From contig CM055834.1 in assembly GCA_029582265.1 (NCBI GenBank), positions 682,001-746,000 of the forward strand: DNA of 64,000 nucleotides, in the 5' to 3' direction. The stretch is from Zoroaster sp. YZ-2022 (taxonomy: Eukaryota > Echinodermata > Asteroidea > Forcipulatida > Zoroasteridae). The notes beneath the pieces are model-generated. The model was not told the origin of the DNA. It ran no database searches and saw only the letters and a list, made by a program, of their open reading frames with translations. The position numbers were made by a program, and so were the translations under genes. Positions 46,541 through 56,531 of this stretch are shown one piece after another (the first letter of the stretch is position 1; every line of letters starts with the position of its first letter).

Positions 46541-49500
46541 ATGATAGTTCCGCTAAATCATAGCAAAGAAAAAGATTTAAACGTTTTTTGGGAAGCGGTA
46601 AAACCAAAGATAATTGAAAAGTTAAATTTAGATTTGCAAGAATTTACATCATACAAGTTTATGATATATATACGTATTAAATTACTTAAAGAAAACCTAG
46701 ATGGCGATATAGATTCTGCAGAGCCAAGTTTTCATAATAATAGGCAAATTGTTTTATTGAATTTAGATGATATTGAAAATATATTAAATACAGTTTTTTC
46801 ACAAATTGTCGTAGCTTTAGAAAAATGCACTCAAAATGGTTCTGGATGGGTGATAGATCGTATCGTGGATATGACTATTACTTATGCGAGATATCAACCT
46901 TTAAGAGGCGGTTCTTATATTGATTTATGCGACTACATAAAAAATAAAAAAGCTTGCATTAACGTAAAAAACAAAGACGATGATTGTTTACGATGGGCGT
47001 TGCGTTGTTATAATAAACATAAGGAAAAAGCTAAAGAATTAAATATTTTAATTGAAAAAGTAAAACTAATTCATTCAGAAAGGCTCTCAAATTACTCAAC
47101 GGATGATGGTTTAAATTTTAATAATATAGACGCTCCAACTCCGATTAATCAAATTAAGCAAGTAGAGAAACAAAATTGTTTAGCGATAAACGTTTTTGGT
47201 TGTGAATCAAAATCAATACTAGTTTACAAAATCAGCGATCAGCCTGCGGAACTAGATCGTATAAATTTATTATTAATACACAAAGAAGAAGAAGAAGGAA
47301 CTAGATCACACTACGTTTGGATAAAAGATTTTAATAGATTACTTCAAGATCAAACGAAACACAATCGTCGCAAACATTTTTGTGTGAGATGTTTACAGGG
47401 GTTTTCAACAGAATCGTATCTCGAAAATCACGTAAATATGTGTAAGGGAATAAACGGCCGGCCAACAACAGTTGTTATGCCTGAAAAGCATAAAAACGAC
47501 AAGTTAAAATTTATAAATTATCATAAAAAGATGAAAGTTCCTTTCGTTATATACGCTGATTTCGAATGTATTATTAAAAAGGTTGATGATGTAAATAATA
47601 CGAATACTAAAAAACTACAAGAACACATCGTTTGTGGTTATTCGTACGTAGTCGTTCGTTGCGACGGGGAAACAATTGCTCCTATTACGTATAGGGGTGA
47701 AGATGCAGCTTCACATTTTTTAAACGAATTAGAAAAAGAAGACATCATCAACGAGATATTTAAAAACCCTGTTAAAATAATAATGACTAAAAAAGATGTA
47801 GAAAATTTAAAAAATGCTAAAAAGTGTTGGATATGTGAAAGAATTTTTTATGAAGGTGGCGACAACAAATTGAGCAAAGTACGCGATCATTGTCACATTA
47901 GTGGAAAGTATAGAGGCGCGGCACACAATTGTTGTAATTTAAAACTAAGTTTAAAACCAGAGAAAACTTTTATACCAGTCGTATTTCATAATTTACGTGG
48001 TTATGATTCTCATCTCATTATGCAGGCTGCAGGTAAAACTAGCAAAAAAATATCGTGTATTCCAAATAATATAGAAAAGTATATTAGTTTTTCGATTGGG
48101 CAACAACGCTTTATTGACAGCGCTCAATTTTTAATAGCTTCATTAGATAAACTCGTAAAATCAAATAATTCTTTTCCTATTACTAGCAAGTTTGTACCTG
48201 ATTTAGAAAAATTTAATCTTGTAAAACAAAAGGGTATTTATCCTTACGAGTACATGGATAGTTTTGAAAAATTTAAACAAGTACAACTTCCTCCGATAGA
48301 GTCTTTTTATAGTAGTTTAAATAATGAGCATATTACTGAAGAACAATACTCGCGTGCAAAAAACGTTTATAAAACATTTAATTGATTATCACGATTTGTA
48401 CGTGTGTACAGATACGTTGTTATTAGCGGATGTATTTGAAAATGTTCGTATTACTTGTATAAAACAATATGATTTAGATCCAGCTAATTGTTATACTAGT
48501 CCTGGATTAAGTTGGGATGCTTTATTAAAACACTCGAGACAAACTTTAGATTTGTTTACAGATATTGATATGCATTTATTTATAGAAAAAGGTACACGAG
48601 GAGGAACGTGCATGGTAAGTAAACGGCACGCGAAAGCAAACAATAAATATTTAGCAGATTACGATTTGTCTAAACCATCGAGTTACATTTTATATTTAGA
48701 CGCAAATAATTTATATGGATACGCAATGAGTCAACCTTTACCAACGGGTAATTTTAAATGGATGACTAGAAAACAAATTGATGTACTTGAAAGAGAAGGA
48801 CTTAAAAGTAATAAAGGATGTATTTTAGAAGTTGATTTAGAATATCCAAAAGAATTACATGATTCTCACAACACATTTCCACTTGCACCAGAGTCGTTAG
48901 TAGTACCAAAAGAATACATGTCAGAATATCAGCACAAGTTATTAAAAGACAAACCTGCACCAAACGCTGTGAAATTAGTACCCAATTTATACGATAAACA
49001 TAATTACGTGCTTCATTATCGTAATTTACGATTGTATACAAAACTCTGTATGAAACTAACTAAAATTCATCGCGTATTAGAATTTGATGAATCATGTTGG
49101 ATGAAATCATACATTGATAAAAACACCCAACTTAGAAAAGACGCAACAAGTGATTTTGAAAAAGATTTATACAAACTTATGAACAATTCGGTTTTGGTAA
49201 ACGATGGAGAATGTACAAAACGTGTTAATGTGAATTTGAAAGCGGTTAAACGAAAAAAATGCGAAAATCAAATTAGTAAACTTGTTGCAAAACCAAATTT
49301 TGCCGAGGCGAGAATTTTTGATAATGATTTAGTAGCGATTCACATGCACAAGACAAAACTTTTACTTAACCGCCCAGTTTACGTAGGAATGGCTATTTTA
49401 GAATTATCAAAACATTTAATCTACGAATTTTATTACAATCGTTTAAAGAAAAAATATGGTAATAAATGTGAGCTACTGTATACGGATACTGATAGTTTGT

Positions 49501-50003
49501 TACTTGAGATTCAAACTGAAGATGTATATAAAGATTTATTAAAAGACAAAAATGAATATGATTTTAGTAATTATAACAAAGATCATTTTCTATTTTCTGA
49601 AGAAAATAAAAAGGTGATTGGTAAAATGAAAGACGAGACTGCAGGGACTTTAATCTCAGAAATTGTATGTTTAAGACCCAAAATGTATTCAATACTTTTA
49701 TCAAATTCTAAAGAAATAAGAAAAGCTAAAGGTGTTAAAAAATAAGTTATTGAAAAAAATATTAAACACAACCGATATAAACAAGTTTTATCTCAAAGTA
49801 GTACGCTTCATCATTCTATAAATTTTATTAGACACGAAAATCATAGACTATATTCAACTCGAGTAAATAAAATATCACTATCTGCTTTAGACACAAAAAG
49901 ATATATTTTAGAAAATGGAGTACATACTTTAGCTTACGGTGATTATAAAATTAAAATGATTTTAGTGATGAAAGAGTTGTTAGAAACAACCAAACGTTTA
50001 TAA
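46541..50003 (+). pseudogene. Protein-primed DNA polymerase B (broken)
   Basis: Replicates the element from a protein primer. Seen in order: N-terminal region; Cys2His2-like finger (CVRCLQGFSTESYLENHVNM); exonuclease motif I with DFE (47558-47566, residues about 340-342); CWICERIF...DHCH zinc segment; exonuclease II NLRGYD (Asp at 48005); exonuclease III Y-x3-D (48399-48413); polymerase motif [11 protein letters not shown] (48699); motif B KLMNNSV; motif C YTDTDS (49479-49496); and a conserved tail. Lesions: a net frame change near 48,375 between exonuclease II and III; a garbled stretch after KLMNNSV (49191-49222); an in-frame TAA at 49743-49745, beyond which the frame stays open with conserved sequence to 50003. 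As read, it cannot give a complete polymerase. Confidence 0.93.
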
Positions 50004-50971
50004 TTTTTTAATCGGGGGATTTTCTGTATCTCTAGGATTAATTTGTAATTCTTCTCTAAATAATACAAGATGGGCTGACTCGCAGCTTTCATTGTTTTAG
50101 ATATTATATAAATTTTTATACTCCATATAGGATCGGTCGCGCGACGTCTCGTATCTTTTTCAGCTTCACCGGGCGCGTATAAATATCGGACTAAACTATT
50201 GTTTGGGATTCTTTTTTCGATAGATTTTTTAAAAGTCGGTGAGGCTGGATTTTGTTCTACAACTCCTATTTTAATCGCTTCTTTAGGTTTTAAATTTATA
50301 AGACGTGTTGTTTCATTATTTAATGCTTTTACAACCGCTGGTAATCTTTTAACCCATACTCTAGATCTCTTTTCTGTTGCTATTTCCTGCGCGTATTGAT
50401 GAGAAAATAATATTTCAGCTAAAGTTCTATTAAATCGCTCTACTATACCTTGTGCTCTATGATTACCAGCCTCACTTCTTTGGATTTTTACATTATGTTT
50501 ACTCATTAATACATTAACGCTAGACATAAATTCTTTTCCTGGATCTACTTTTAGAATTTTAGGCCAAGTTAACGCGCTACGTTTATAAATTTTCTGAAAA
50601 GCATTACTGACTTGAATAGCTGTTTTATCGGTTAACGGTTCCGCTTCTTTATATCTACTAGCTTCATCTACAACAGTTAACGCATACTTGTACGTCTTTT
50701 TAGCTATTGTATCATACGGAAGAAATAATAAATCTGCTTGATGAACTTGATTTGGTGCTTGTAACGTACTATTTGAACTAGTAGGTCTTGGAATATATTT
50801 AGGATAGGGTAAATAAATTTGCCATAGCGCTTGTTTTTTGATCCATTGTTTAACTACTTTTTTATTTACTTTAGTTTCTGGGGCTAATTTATTAATTGCA
50901 TCTAAACCTTTATAATATCCTTTTGGATTATAATATGCATTACTAAGCTTGTTTTTTGTTCTTGCCAACAT
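49998..50971 (-). CDS. Polinton integrase (retroviral-type, DDE), frameshifted C-terminus
   Basis: Catalyses strand transfer of the element ends. The N-terminal YYNPKGYYKGL helical domain is followed by the rve core with D80 (HQADLLFLP), D143 (LKVDPGKEF) and E178 (IVERFNRT); D143 and E178 are 35 residues apart, as in retroviral and Polinton integrases. After PIWS the C-terminal domain begins normally. Near 50,080 the reading frame appears to shift by one base: the neighbouring frame carries the expected C-terminus and stops at 49998-50000, while the present frame runs on to 49943. The catalytic core is intact. Its stop overlaps the distal stop of the convergent polymerase gene. Confidence 0.92.
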
Positions 50972-50992
50972 TTATCATTTATAAATATTTAT

Positions 50993-51235
50993 TTATTCTA
51001 TAGAATTTTTAGGCATAAGAGAAGGTGGTAAAATACCTTGTTTAATTAACCACATTTGCGTCATTGAAGATAATCCAAGCGTTACGGTTAATTTTAATCC
51101 ATCTTTTATATCTAATCTATTTAAAATAGCTGGTTCTACGCTTAATGTTTTTTTAGCTAACATACTGTATAAAACAGTAAAAAGTGTTAAAACACTGCTA
51201 TGATAAGCTGCATCGGCGATTGTTTTTGTATCCAT
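50993..51235 (-). CDS. Small membrane protein
   Basis: 80 residues with two hydrophobic stretches, roughly residues 13-27 (SSVLTLFTVLYSMLA) and 46-62 (GLKLTVTLGLSSMTQMW). No family recognised. It lies directly upstream of the integrase on the same strand (about 20 bp apart), among other membrane proteins. Intact frame with a normal ATG. It may be a virion membrane or holin-like component; that is a guess. Confidence 0.55.
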   Translation of the reverse strand: MDTKTIADAAYHSSVLTLFTVLYSMLAKKTLSVEPAILNRLDIKDGLKLTVTLGLSSMTQMWLIKQGILPPSLMPKNSIE

Positions 51236-51260
51236 CTTGTTTTATACTTGTTGTTTATAA

Positions 51261-51713
51261 TTATTCCATTTCAATAACTACGTTTTCTTTCACTTGTGTT
51301 GCTTGCGGTGGTGGCAGCGACTCTTTTAAAGCTGTAGGCTCAACAGTCTTATTATCTGAGTTGATGGTGTCTCTAAACGGCTCTGGTTTTGGCCTAAGCA
51401 AAAAATATACAAAACCTCCAATAGCTAAACCGATACCAATATAATAGTAGTAGTAGTTGTTATTGTTTGTTTCACTCGTTGTTGTTGTTGTTGCTGCTGT
51501 TTTAATGCGGCTAGCTACAGTTTTATTACCTTTAGTAAGGGCAAGTTTTTTTTCTTTATTTAGTTTAGCAAGTTTTTTACCCGCCGCGACTCGGTTTGGG
51601 TTTTTATCTTTTTTTTTAGCTGGTGTTTTCGTTACTGTCAGTAACTGCTGATTGGGTTGGTTCGCTGGTGGTAATGCGCTGTGGTTGTTTGTTTGTGGTT
51701 GTGCATTCTCCAT
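51261..51713 (-). CDS. Basic protein with one TM segment
   Basis: 150 residues. A Gln/Asn/Pro-rich start leads to a Lys-rich block (NPNRVAAGKKLAKLNKEKK), a low-complexity Thr/Asn/Tyr linker, one transmembrane helix (IGIGLAIGGFVYFLL) and an acidic/proline tail. Short basic proteins with an AGKxLAxxNK block plus a TM helix are, from memory, common in animal Polintons; their role is unknown. It overlaps the start-side neighbour by about 98 bp in another frame. Confidence 0.6.
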   Translation of the reverse strand: MENAQPQTNNHSALPPANQPNQQLLTVTKTPAKKKDKNPNRVAAGKKLAKLNKEKKLALTKGNKTVASRIKTAATTTTTSETNNNNYYYYYIGIGLAIGGFVYFLLRPKPEPFRDTINSDNKTVEPTALKESLPPPQATQVKENVVIEME

Positions 51714-52261
51714 CGCTTTTATTATCTAAACAAGATTCTTCTTTTCTTTTTAAATGGTTTGCTGTAATTAAAGTTATAGAGATAGGTGCTATCATAGCGC
51801 CGTACTTGTAGTATATTTCACACGCTACTGTAGAAAGCATACTAGAAATGAATGGATCTTTTTCTAAATCAGAAATTAATTTACCTTCATTATCAATTTC
51901 AAATTGATAACCATATAGATCAATACGATCTAAACTTAATCCTAATATTTTGGCATATAGCGTTAAAATAGTTTTTCCTAAAGACTGTGTTATAATACTA
52001 CCTAATTTAGTTTCATATTGCATGTGTAATGCGTTACGCTCTTCTATAGACAAAGTTTCAATATCGCTAACGCTAAACTCTTTACCAAAAAACTTTTTCG
52101 AATTTCCTCCTACTACAACCTTTTTTAGTTGTTCATCTCGTAGTTTTTGTTTTAACATTAATGCATCACTCACATCTGTAGACGCTATCCGGAGTTGTCA
52201 GCAATGGAGGTGATTGACTTAACATTTGTGGATTTTCATTTATAAGTTTATGTACTTCCAT
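51616..52261 (-). pseudogene. Polinton-associated membrane protein, N-terminus frameshifted
   Basis: The main frame gives 185 residues from a Met at 52173: a Lys-rich start, FGKEFSVSDIETLSIEERNA, a hydrophobic region (GAMIAPISITLITANHL) and a Ser/Thr-rich tail. A second frame starts at an ATG at 52261 behind a TATAATAAA box (MEVHKLINENPQMLSQSPPL) and stops after 31 codons. The two abut near 52,180, where the frame shifts by one base. I infer one gene with a single lesion; the shorter ORF from 52173 could still be translated. Confidence 0.6.
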
Positions 52262-52563
52262 TTATTATAAGTACTTATAGAATAATCTGTTAAATTAATT
52301 AAAAAATATAGAAACCAATAATTAATTTTAGATAACCCATCAGTATTTAAAAGTTGATTAAGATTATATATTAGATCTTTTACTTGTTCATTATCTATAC
52401 TAGTAAATATACCTTTTACTTTTTCAGAGTTTGTATTTAATACTTGTACAAGTTTATTTCTATCGTTTTCAGTATTAGTAAGTTGTACAAGATTATATAT
52501 AAAATTATTTACTCGCTCATTATCTATACTAGTAAATAAATGTTCTAATGTTATTGTATTCAT
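52240..52563 (-). CDS. Small protein with two internal repeats
   Basis: 107 residues with two ~43-residue repeats: LFTSIDNERVNNFIYNLVQL and IFTSIDNEQVKDLIYNLNQL, each followed by N-T-rich sequence, then a C-terminal hydrophobic stretch (INYWFLYFLINLTDYSI). Asn, Ile and Leu are very frequent. No family recognised. The start region is fully A/T, and a 32-bp minisatellite lies just upstream. It overlaps the 5' end of the next gene by about 20 bp. Recent internal duplication is also clear in the DNA (TATACTAGTAAATA twice). Confidence 0.5.
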   Translation of the reverse strand: MNTITLEHLFTSIDNERVNNFIYNLVQLTNTENDRNKLVQVLNTNSEKVKGIFTSIDNEQVKDLIYNLNQLLNTDGLSKINYWFLYFLINLTDYSISTYNKWKYINL

Positions 52564-52600
52564 GTTTATAAATATATTTTATAATATATATTTAAAATAA

Positions 52601-52753
52601 CCTAGTAAGCAATTGAGCAATTACCCAAGTAACCTAGTAAGCAATTGAGCAATTACCCAAGTAACCTAGTAAGCAATTGAGCAATTACCCAAGTAACCTA
52701 GTAAGCAATTGAGCAATTACCCAAGTAACCTAGTAAGCAATTGAGCAATTACC
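52601..52753 (+). repeat. 32-bp minisatellite, 4.8 copies, in the Polinton
   Basis: Starts at 52601, 52633, 52665, 52697 and 52729. The unit starts CCTAGTAAGCAATTGAGCAA and continues TTACCCAAGTAA. Copies are identical except the last, which breaks into ACCTATAGGTTAACC. CAATTG and AATTGAGCAATT give partial dyad symmetry. It lies between the ATPase stop and the repeat-protein start. Confidence 0.95.
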
Positions 52754-52764
52754 TATAGGTTAAC

Positions 52765-53395
52765 CTAATCTATAATATCATAACTGGTAGGTTGATCTGT
52801 TTTTAAAATCAATTTGCGATGTTTAGCTCTTTTTAATTGTTCATGAATTTTCATTCTCAACTCTTTTGTAGGTATAACATCATTTTCTCGAAGACAATCT
52901 TCGAATGAATCTCTATCTTTACAATAAAATAAACATACCCACTTAAGTTGCTCTCTAAAATCCTTCAGCACGGAATTATATTTTTGTGATAAAATCCAAC
53001 ATGATTGACGCTTATGCCTCCCGCTAAAAGCTAATAAAGATAACTCATGCTGTCGTTGATCTTTTAAAAACTTTTTATATTTTAATCCTTTATTAGCGCT
53101 ACAATCATCAATAATAAACAACGTTTCATCTCCTTCGAACACATCGCTATAAATGTGTAATGCTCTATCTAATGAATCATCTTTTAAATCATTAACAAGT
53201 ACTCGCTCATCATTCCAAATCCATTTTCTATTTTTATAAGTGTCATTAATAGCAATAGTAGGACATAATATATTCAAAATGATTAAAATATTCTTTTTCT
53301 AATAAACTTAAAATGTATTCAGTTTTTCCACATCCGGTTTGGCCACAAATTAATGCAACGTGTGGATATGTAGGTAACATTCCTTTTAATATACG
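52765..53395 (-). pseudogene. Packaging ATPase (A32/FtsK-HerA type), frameshifted
   Basis: Pumps the element DNA into capsids. The Walker A box GQTGCGKT is encoded at 53344-53321 in one frame (MLPTYPHVALICGQTGCGKT from an ATG at 53380, or from codons just upstream). The rest, starting ILCPTIAINDTY, is one base out of frame and continues with Walker B (ETLFIIDDCSA, Asp pair at 53109-53104) and the downstream FSGRHKRQSCWILSQ segment with the sensor-type Gln. The junction is near 53,270. No complete ATPase can be read from the sequence as given. The gene directly follows the capsid gene on the same strand. Confidence 0.9.
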
Positions 53396-53400
53396 CTTTT

Positions 53401-54640
53401 TTAAAAGGTAACACTTTCAAAACGTGAGTTTTTAATAATGAGTTGCGCATCCATAATAATAAAAATATACATTTTTAGTTCGCCCGCAGTTTCTTCTGCT
53501 TTTTTTGTTATATAAATGGTAGCTCCATCATTCAAATGTTGTACTCGTCTTCCATTTCCGTGGATTTTGTTGTCGGTACTCGTTCTCATATCTAAAAATA
53601 AACCGTATCGGTTTAATAAATAATCACCTTGCTTGACGTTGGATAAATTTAGAGCTTTAAAAATTTGAATAGCATGCTGTTCACTCGAATCACTGAAATA
53701 TTTTGATATTTCTTCCCAATGTTGATGAGGTTCCATTCCGCTTGCGTATAGCTGGTTTGGAATGCCATCAATTATAATGGAAACCTTCTGTATTTTTGGA
53801 TTATAATACATTTGATTCTTTTACGCTGGGTTCTTTGAATAAAAACAATACTCCTTTCATACTTTTGCGGGAGTATTTAAATTTATATTCCATGTTGTAT
53901 CTGATTTGTTTATGACAGTAACTGTGTCTCTTAATATGCGATCAAACAATATACTTATTCCACTATTATATCGATTTCTAATTATTCAGGCGAGTTCTGG
54001 CATATGCACGATTTCGTATTCCAAAGATAAATTACTTAGGTTATATTTTGCATTAGCATCGCTGCTTTTAATAACATTAGAACTGTCATTAAAAATGATT
54101 TCGAACACCAACCGATCTCCGAGTCCCGCTTGATAGTAAGGTTGATTATTAGTTAACAATTCAAAATCAAGCGGAATGTGATATCTATTTTTATAAGCAT
54201 CTGCAATAGCTTTATCTTTTCCTTCATTTGCATTAATATTCTTATCGCTAGCGTCTATTCTTATTTTAGTTATGTTTTCATTTTCTATTCCTTGATAAGC
54301 TAAATTATCACGTTGCGCGGCTGATAACCATTCGTCTTTGAAACAATTGAATACATACGCGTCGTGTAAAGCAAATATTCCTCTTCCTTCCATTTTAATA
54401 TTTATTGTGTTTACGATAGCTCTACCAATATTTTGTACTAACGTTCTCGTATCATCCGTCGAAATGAGTTCGATATTAAAAGCTAATCTGACTATTTGGA
54501 ACGACAACGTCGTCCATTCCTAATTTTGGAAATTTTACAAATAATTTTTGATTTTCGCCAATCGTAGCTGGATTATGAGTAATGACAACTTTTTGGCGTA
54601 CTCCTTTTATACCTCTCGGTTCTCTTATTCTTCTAAAAGA
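53401..54640 (-). pseudogene. Major capsid protein, double jelly-roll (broken)
   Basis: Builds the icosahedral shell. Similarity to Polinton/adintovirus capsid proteins is clear in three pieces. The N-terminal start (REPRGIKGVRQKVVITHNP, about 54640-54480) has no ATG in frame. The first jelly roll (54507-53986) contains GIFALHDAYVFNCFKDEW, IPLDFELL and YYQAGLGDRLVFEI. The second jelly roll and C-terminus (53811-53401) contain GIPNQLYASGMEP, YGLFLDMRTS and FIIMDAQLIIKNSRF. Lesions: a frame change near 54,480; an in-frame TGA at about 53,985 in a context where CGA would be one C-to-T change away; and small losses near 53,865, 53,840 and 53,810. Shell protein cannot be made from this copy as read. 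Confidence 0.88.
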
Positions 54641-54669
54641 TAATAATTTTTATATTTTTAAAAACTAAA
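54641..54669. promoter_or_regulatory. Short divergent intergenic region
   Basis: Only about 30 bp, almost all A/T, separates the capsid gene (-) from the next gene (+). Both promoters must fit here or overlap coding DNA. Confidence 0.45.
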
Positions 54670-55098
54670 ATGGTATCTATAGCGATGATGATTGGAGGAG
54701 CGGTCGTAAACGCGTTAGCATTTACCGGGAGTAATTTTATTTTTAGTAATTTTAGAGGCAACGACGCTGAACAAGAACGAAAAAGACATGATTTAGCGTT
54801 AGAACACCTTTCAAAAGCTAGAGATGAATTTAGTAAAAAGCGTTTAAAATATTTAGATTATTTAAATGAAAAAATACAAAAAGAATCGGGTGCTGTAAAA
54901 ACATTCAACAATATTGACGAAGCGATGAATGAATATTCACGAGTTACGAATCAACGAATAAATTTGCCTCAAGATTTATATGATGAACCTCAACTAGAAG
55001 ATTTTTACGTTCCTAGCGAAGATCAAAAAACGCGTGAAATTGTATTTATTGTAATTGGTATGAGTCTTGTAGGTTACGCGAGTTATAAATTATTTTAA
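54670..55098 (+). CDS. Polinton-associated membrane/coiled-coil protein
   Basis: 142 residues: an N-terminal hydrophobic segment (MIGGAVVNALAFTGSNFIF), a charged helix (AEQERKRHDLALEHLSKARD and on) and a C-terminal TM helix (IVFIVIGMSLVGYASYKLF). Proteins with this start (GGVVNALAFTGxNFLF) and an RKRHDLALEQL helix are, from memory, frequent Polinton passengers in cnidarian genomes; their function is unknown. Divergent from the capsid gene and followed after 22 bp by the next + gene, so they probably form a transcription unit. Frame intact. Confidence 0.7.
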   Translation: MVSIAMMIGGAVVNALAFTGSNFIFSNFRGNDAEQERKRHDLALEHLSKARDEFSKKRLKYLDYLNEKIQKESGAVKTFNNIDEAMNEYSRVTNQRINLPQDLYDEPQLEDFYVPSEDQKTREIVFIVIGMSLVGYASYKLF

Positions 55099-55120
55099 AA
55101 AGATAAAAAGTAATTGTAAA

Positions 55121-56531
55121 ATGGCAGAAGGAGGTGAAGATATACCGATGGAAGATATAAACGTAGAAGATATGTATGATGATGATGATGAATTTGATGA
55201 AGAAAATATTGATCGATTAAACAGATTACGAGAAGGTGAGACAACTACATTACCACCATTATCAAAGTTTCATATTGAAAACTTTTATAAAGTTGTAGAA
55301 GAAAAAGGCTGGAAATATAAACCACCCCAAACTGAAAAATTTCACGTACTTGACGATGGTATTTATTTCATAGACGCTGAAAAAAAAAGTTAAGTTGACG
55401 CTTGATAAGAACATTAGAAAATTTGCAGCGTTTAGTACAATAGCTAAAAGAGCGGGGAATAAGGGCTATAGCCCGTCTATATTTATGAGAGAAAAATTGG
55501 GTATAATAGACTGGAGCGCAACCAATCCAAAAATATCAAAAAATATACAAGAAAAAGCGGGTGAAACTTTAAAAAAACTAGAAATACCTACGGTCGTTAT
55601 CGATCGATCACCTCTTCGTAGAGAAGCAACTCATATATTACCAACTATGCCTCAAGAAGAAGAAGAGCGGTTTTACGACACTAATGGTTCTGTCATACTA
55701 AGTGATGACAACAATGGTATTGAAATGAGTGATATACGAGAAAAAAAGGCAATAGATACGGTTGAAGAATTTATTGATTATCTCGCGCGAGATGCATCAA
55801 CTCTAGAGGAAACAAATATATACCGTGAATTAAAGGGTTACGTTGATCTTATGAAAACAACGCAAGGAGATAAATTAAAATTTGAAGCTAATTTAGTCGC
55901 GCGTAACAAAGAATTAACTGATATTAGAAATAGAATCACCAACAACGATGTGGGAGATGAAAATGCAACAGATCAACTTGTTCAACGAGAACAAGAAATA
56001 TTAGATGAAATATCAACGTTTAAAGAAGAAATTGCCAAGTATGATTATAAAAATAGTAGTCAACTCAATAGAATTAAAGATACGTTATATAGAATAATAA
56101 ATATAGACAAAACGTTGGGTGATAAAATTAAAACTTTATTTAGAGAACAAGGTATAACGATCGTTAGTATATTAACAGCTTTTAGTATGACTATCGCTTT
56201 TATTGTTGAATCGATTAGTAATGCTGTAAGTTCAGTTTTACCTAAACCTACACCACCTGCGCCAAAACCAATTCCACCAACTCCAACACCTCCAGATAGT
56301 GGTGGTAACGTAAAAGAGTGGATACAAAAATCATTAAAAAATCTAGCTAATACATTATCTAAACTAGGAGCAAAAGCTTTAGCTGCTTTACCTGCTATTA
56401 TAGGTGCGGTTATAAATTGGTTATTTAAAACAGCCTCTAATGTCGTTACATGGGCAGCGGAACATTTATGGATAGCGTTAACCGGGGTTGGAGTTTTAGT
56501 TTATACGTATATACAAAAAACGTTACGCTAA
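55121..56531 (+). pseudogene. Polinton-associated coiled-coil/membrane protein, one frameshift
   Basis: Two ORFs that read as one gene. The first (55121-55393) has an acidic start (MYDDDDEFDEENIDRL) and ends at a TAA just after a run of nine A. The second, one base out of frame, continues to 56531: FAAFSTIAKRAGNKGYSPSI, a long charged coiled coil, the hydrophobic REQGITIVSILTAFSMTIAF, a proline-rich hinge (PTPPAPKPIPPTPTPP), then an amphipathic region with LAALPAIIGAVINWLF and LWIALTGVGVLVYTYI. The second ORF lacks a proper ATG near its start (TTG at 55395), which supports a single gene with one extra A. Similar proteins accompany many animal Polintons; role unknown, probably membrane-associated. 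Confidence 0.7.

Noticed and set aside
52601..52753. CRISPR-like array
   Set aside because: Repeats are contiguous with no spacers, no cas genes, and the host is an animal.
55395..56531. Separate gene starting at 55395
   Set aside because: The first codon is TTG directly after a nine-A run; the upstream ORF reads into it with one base shift, so one broken gene is more likely.
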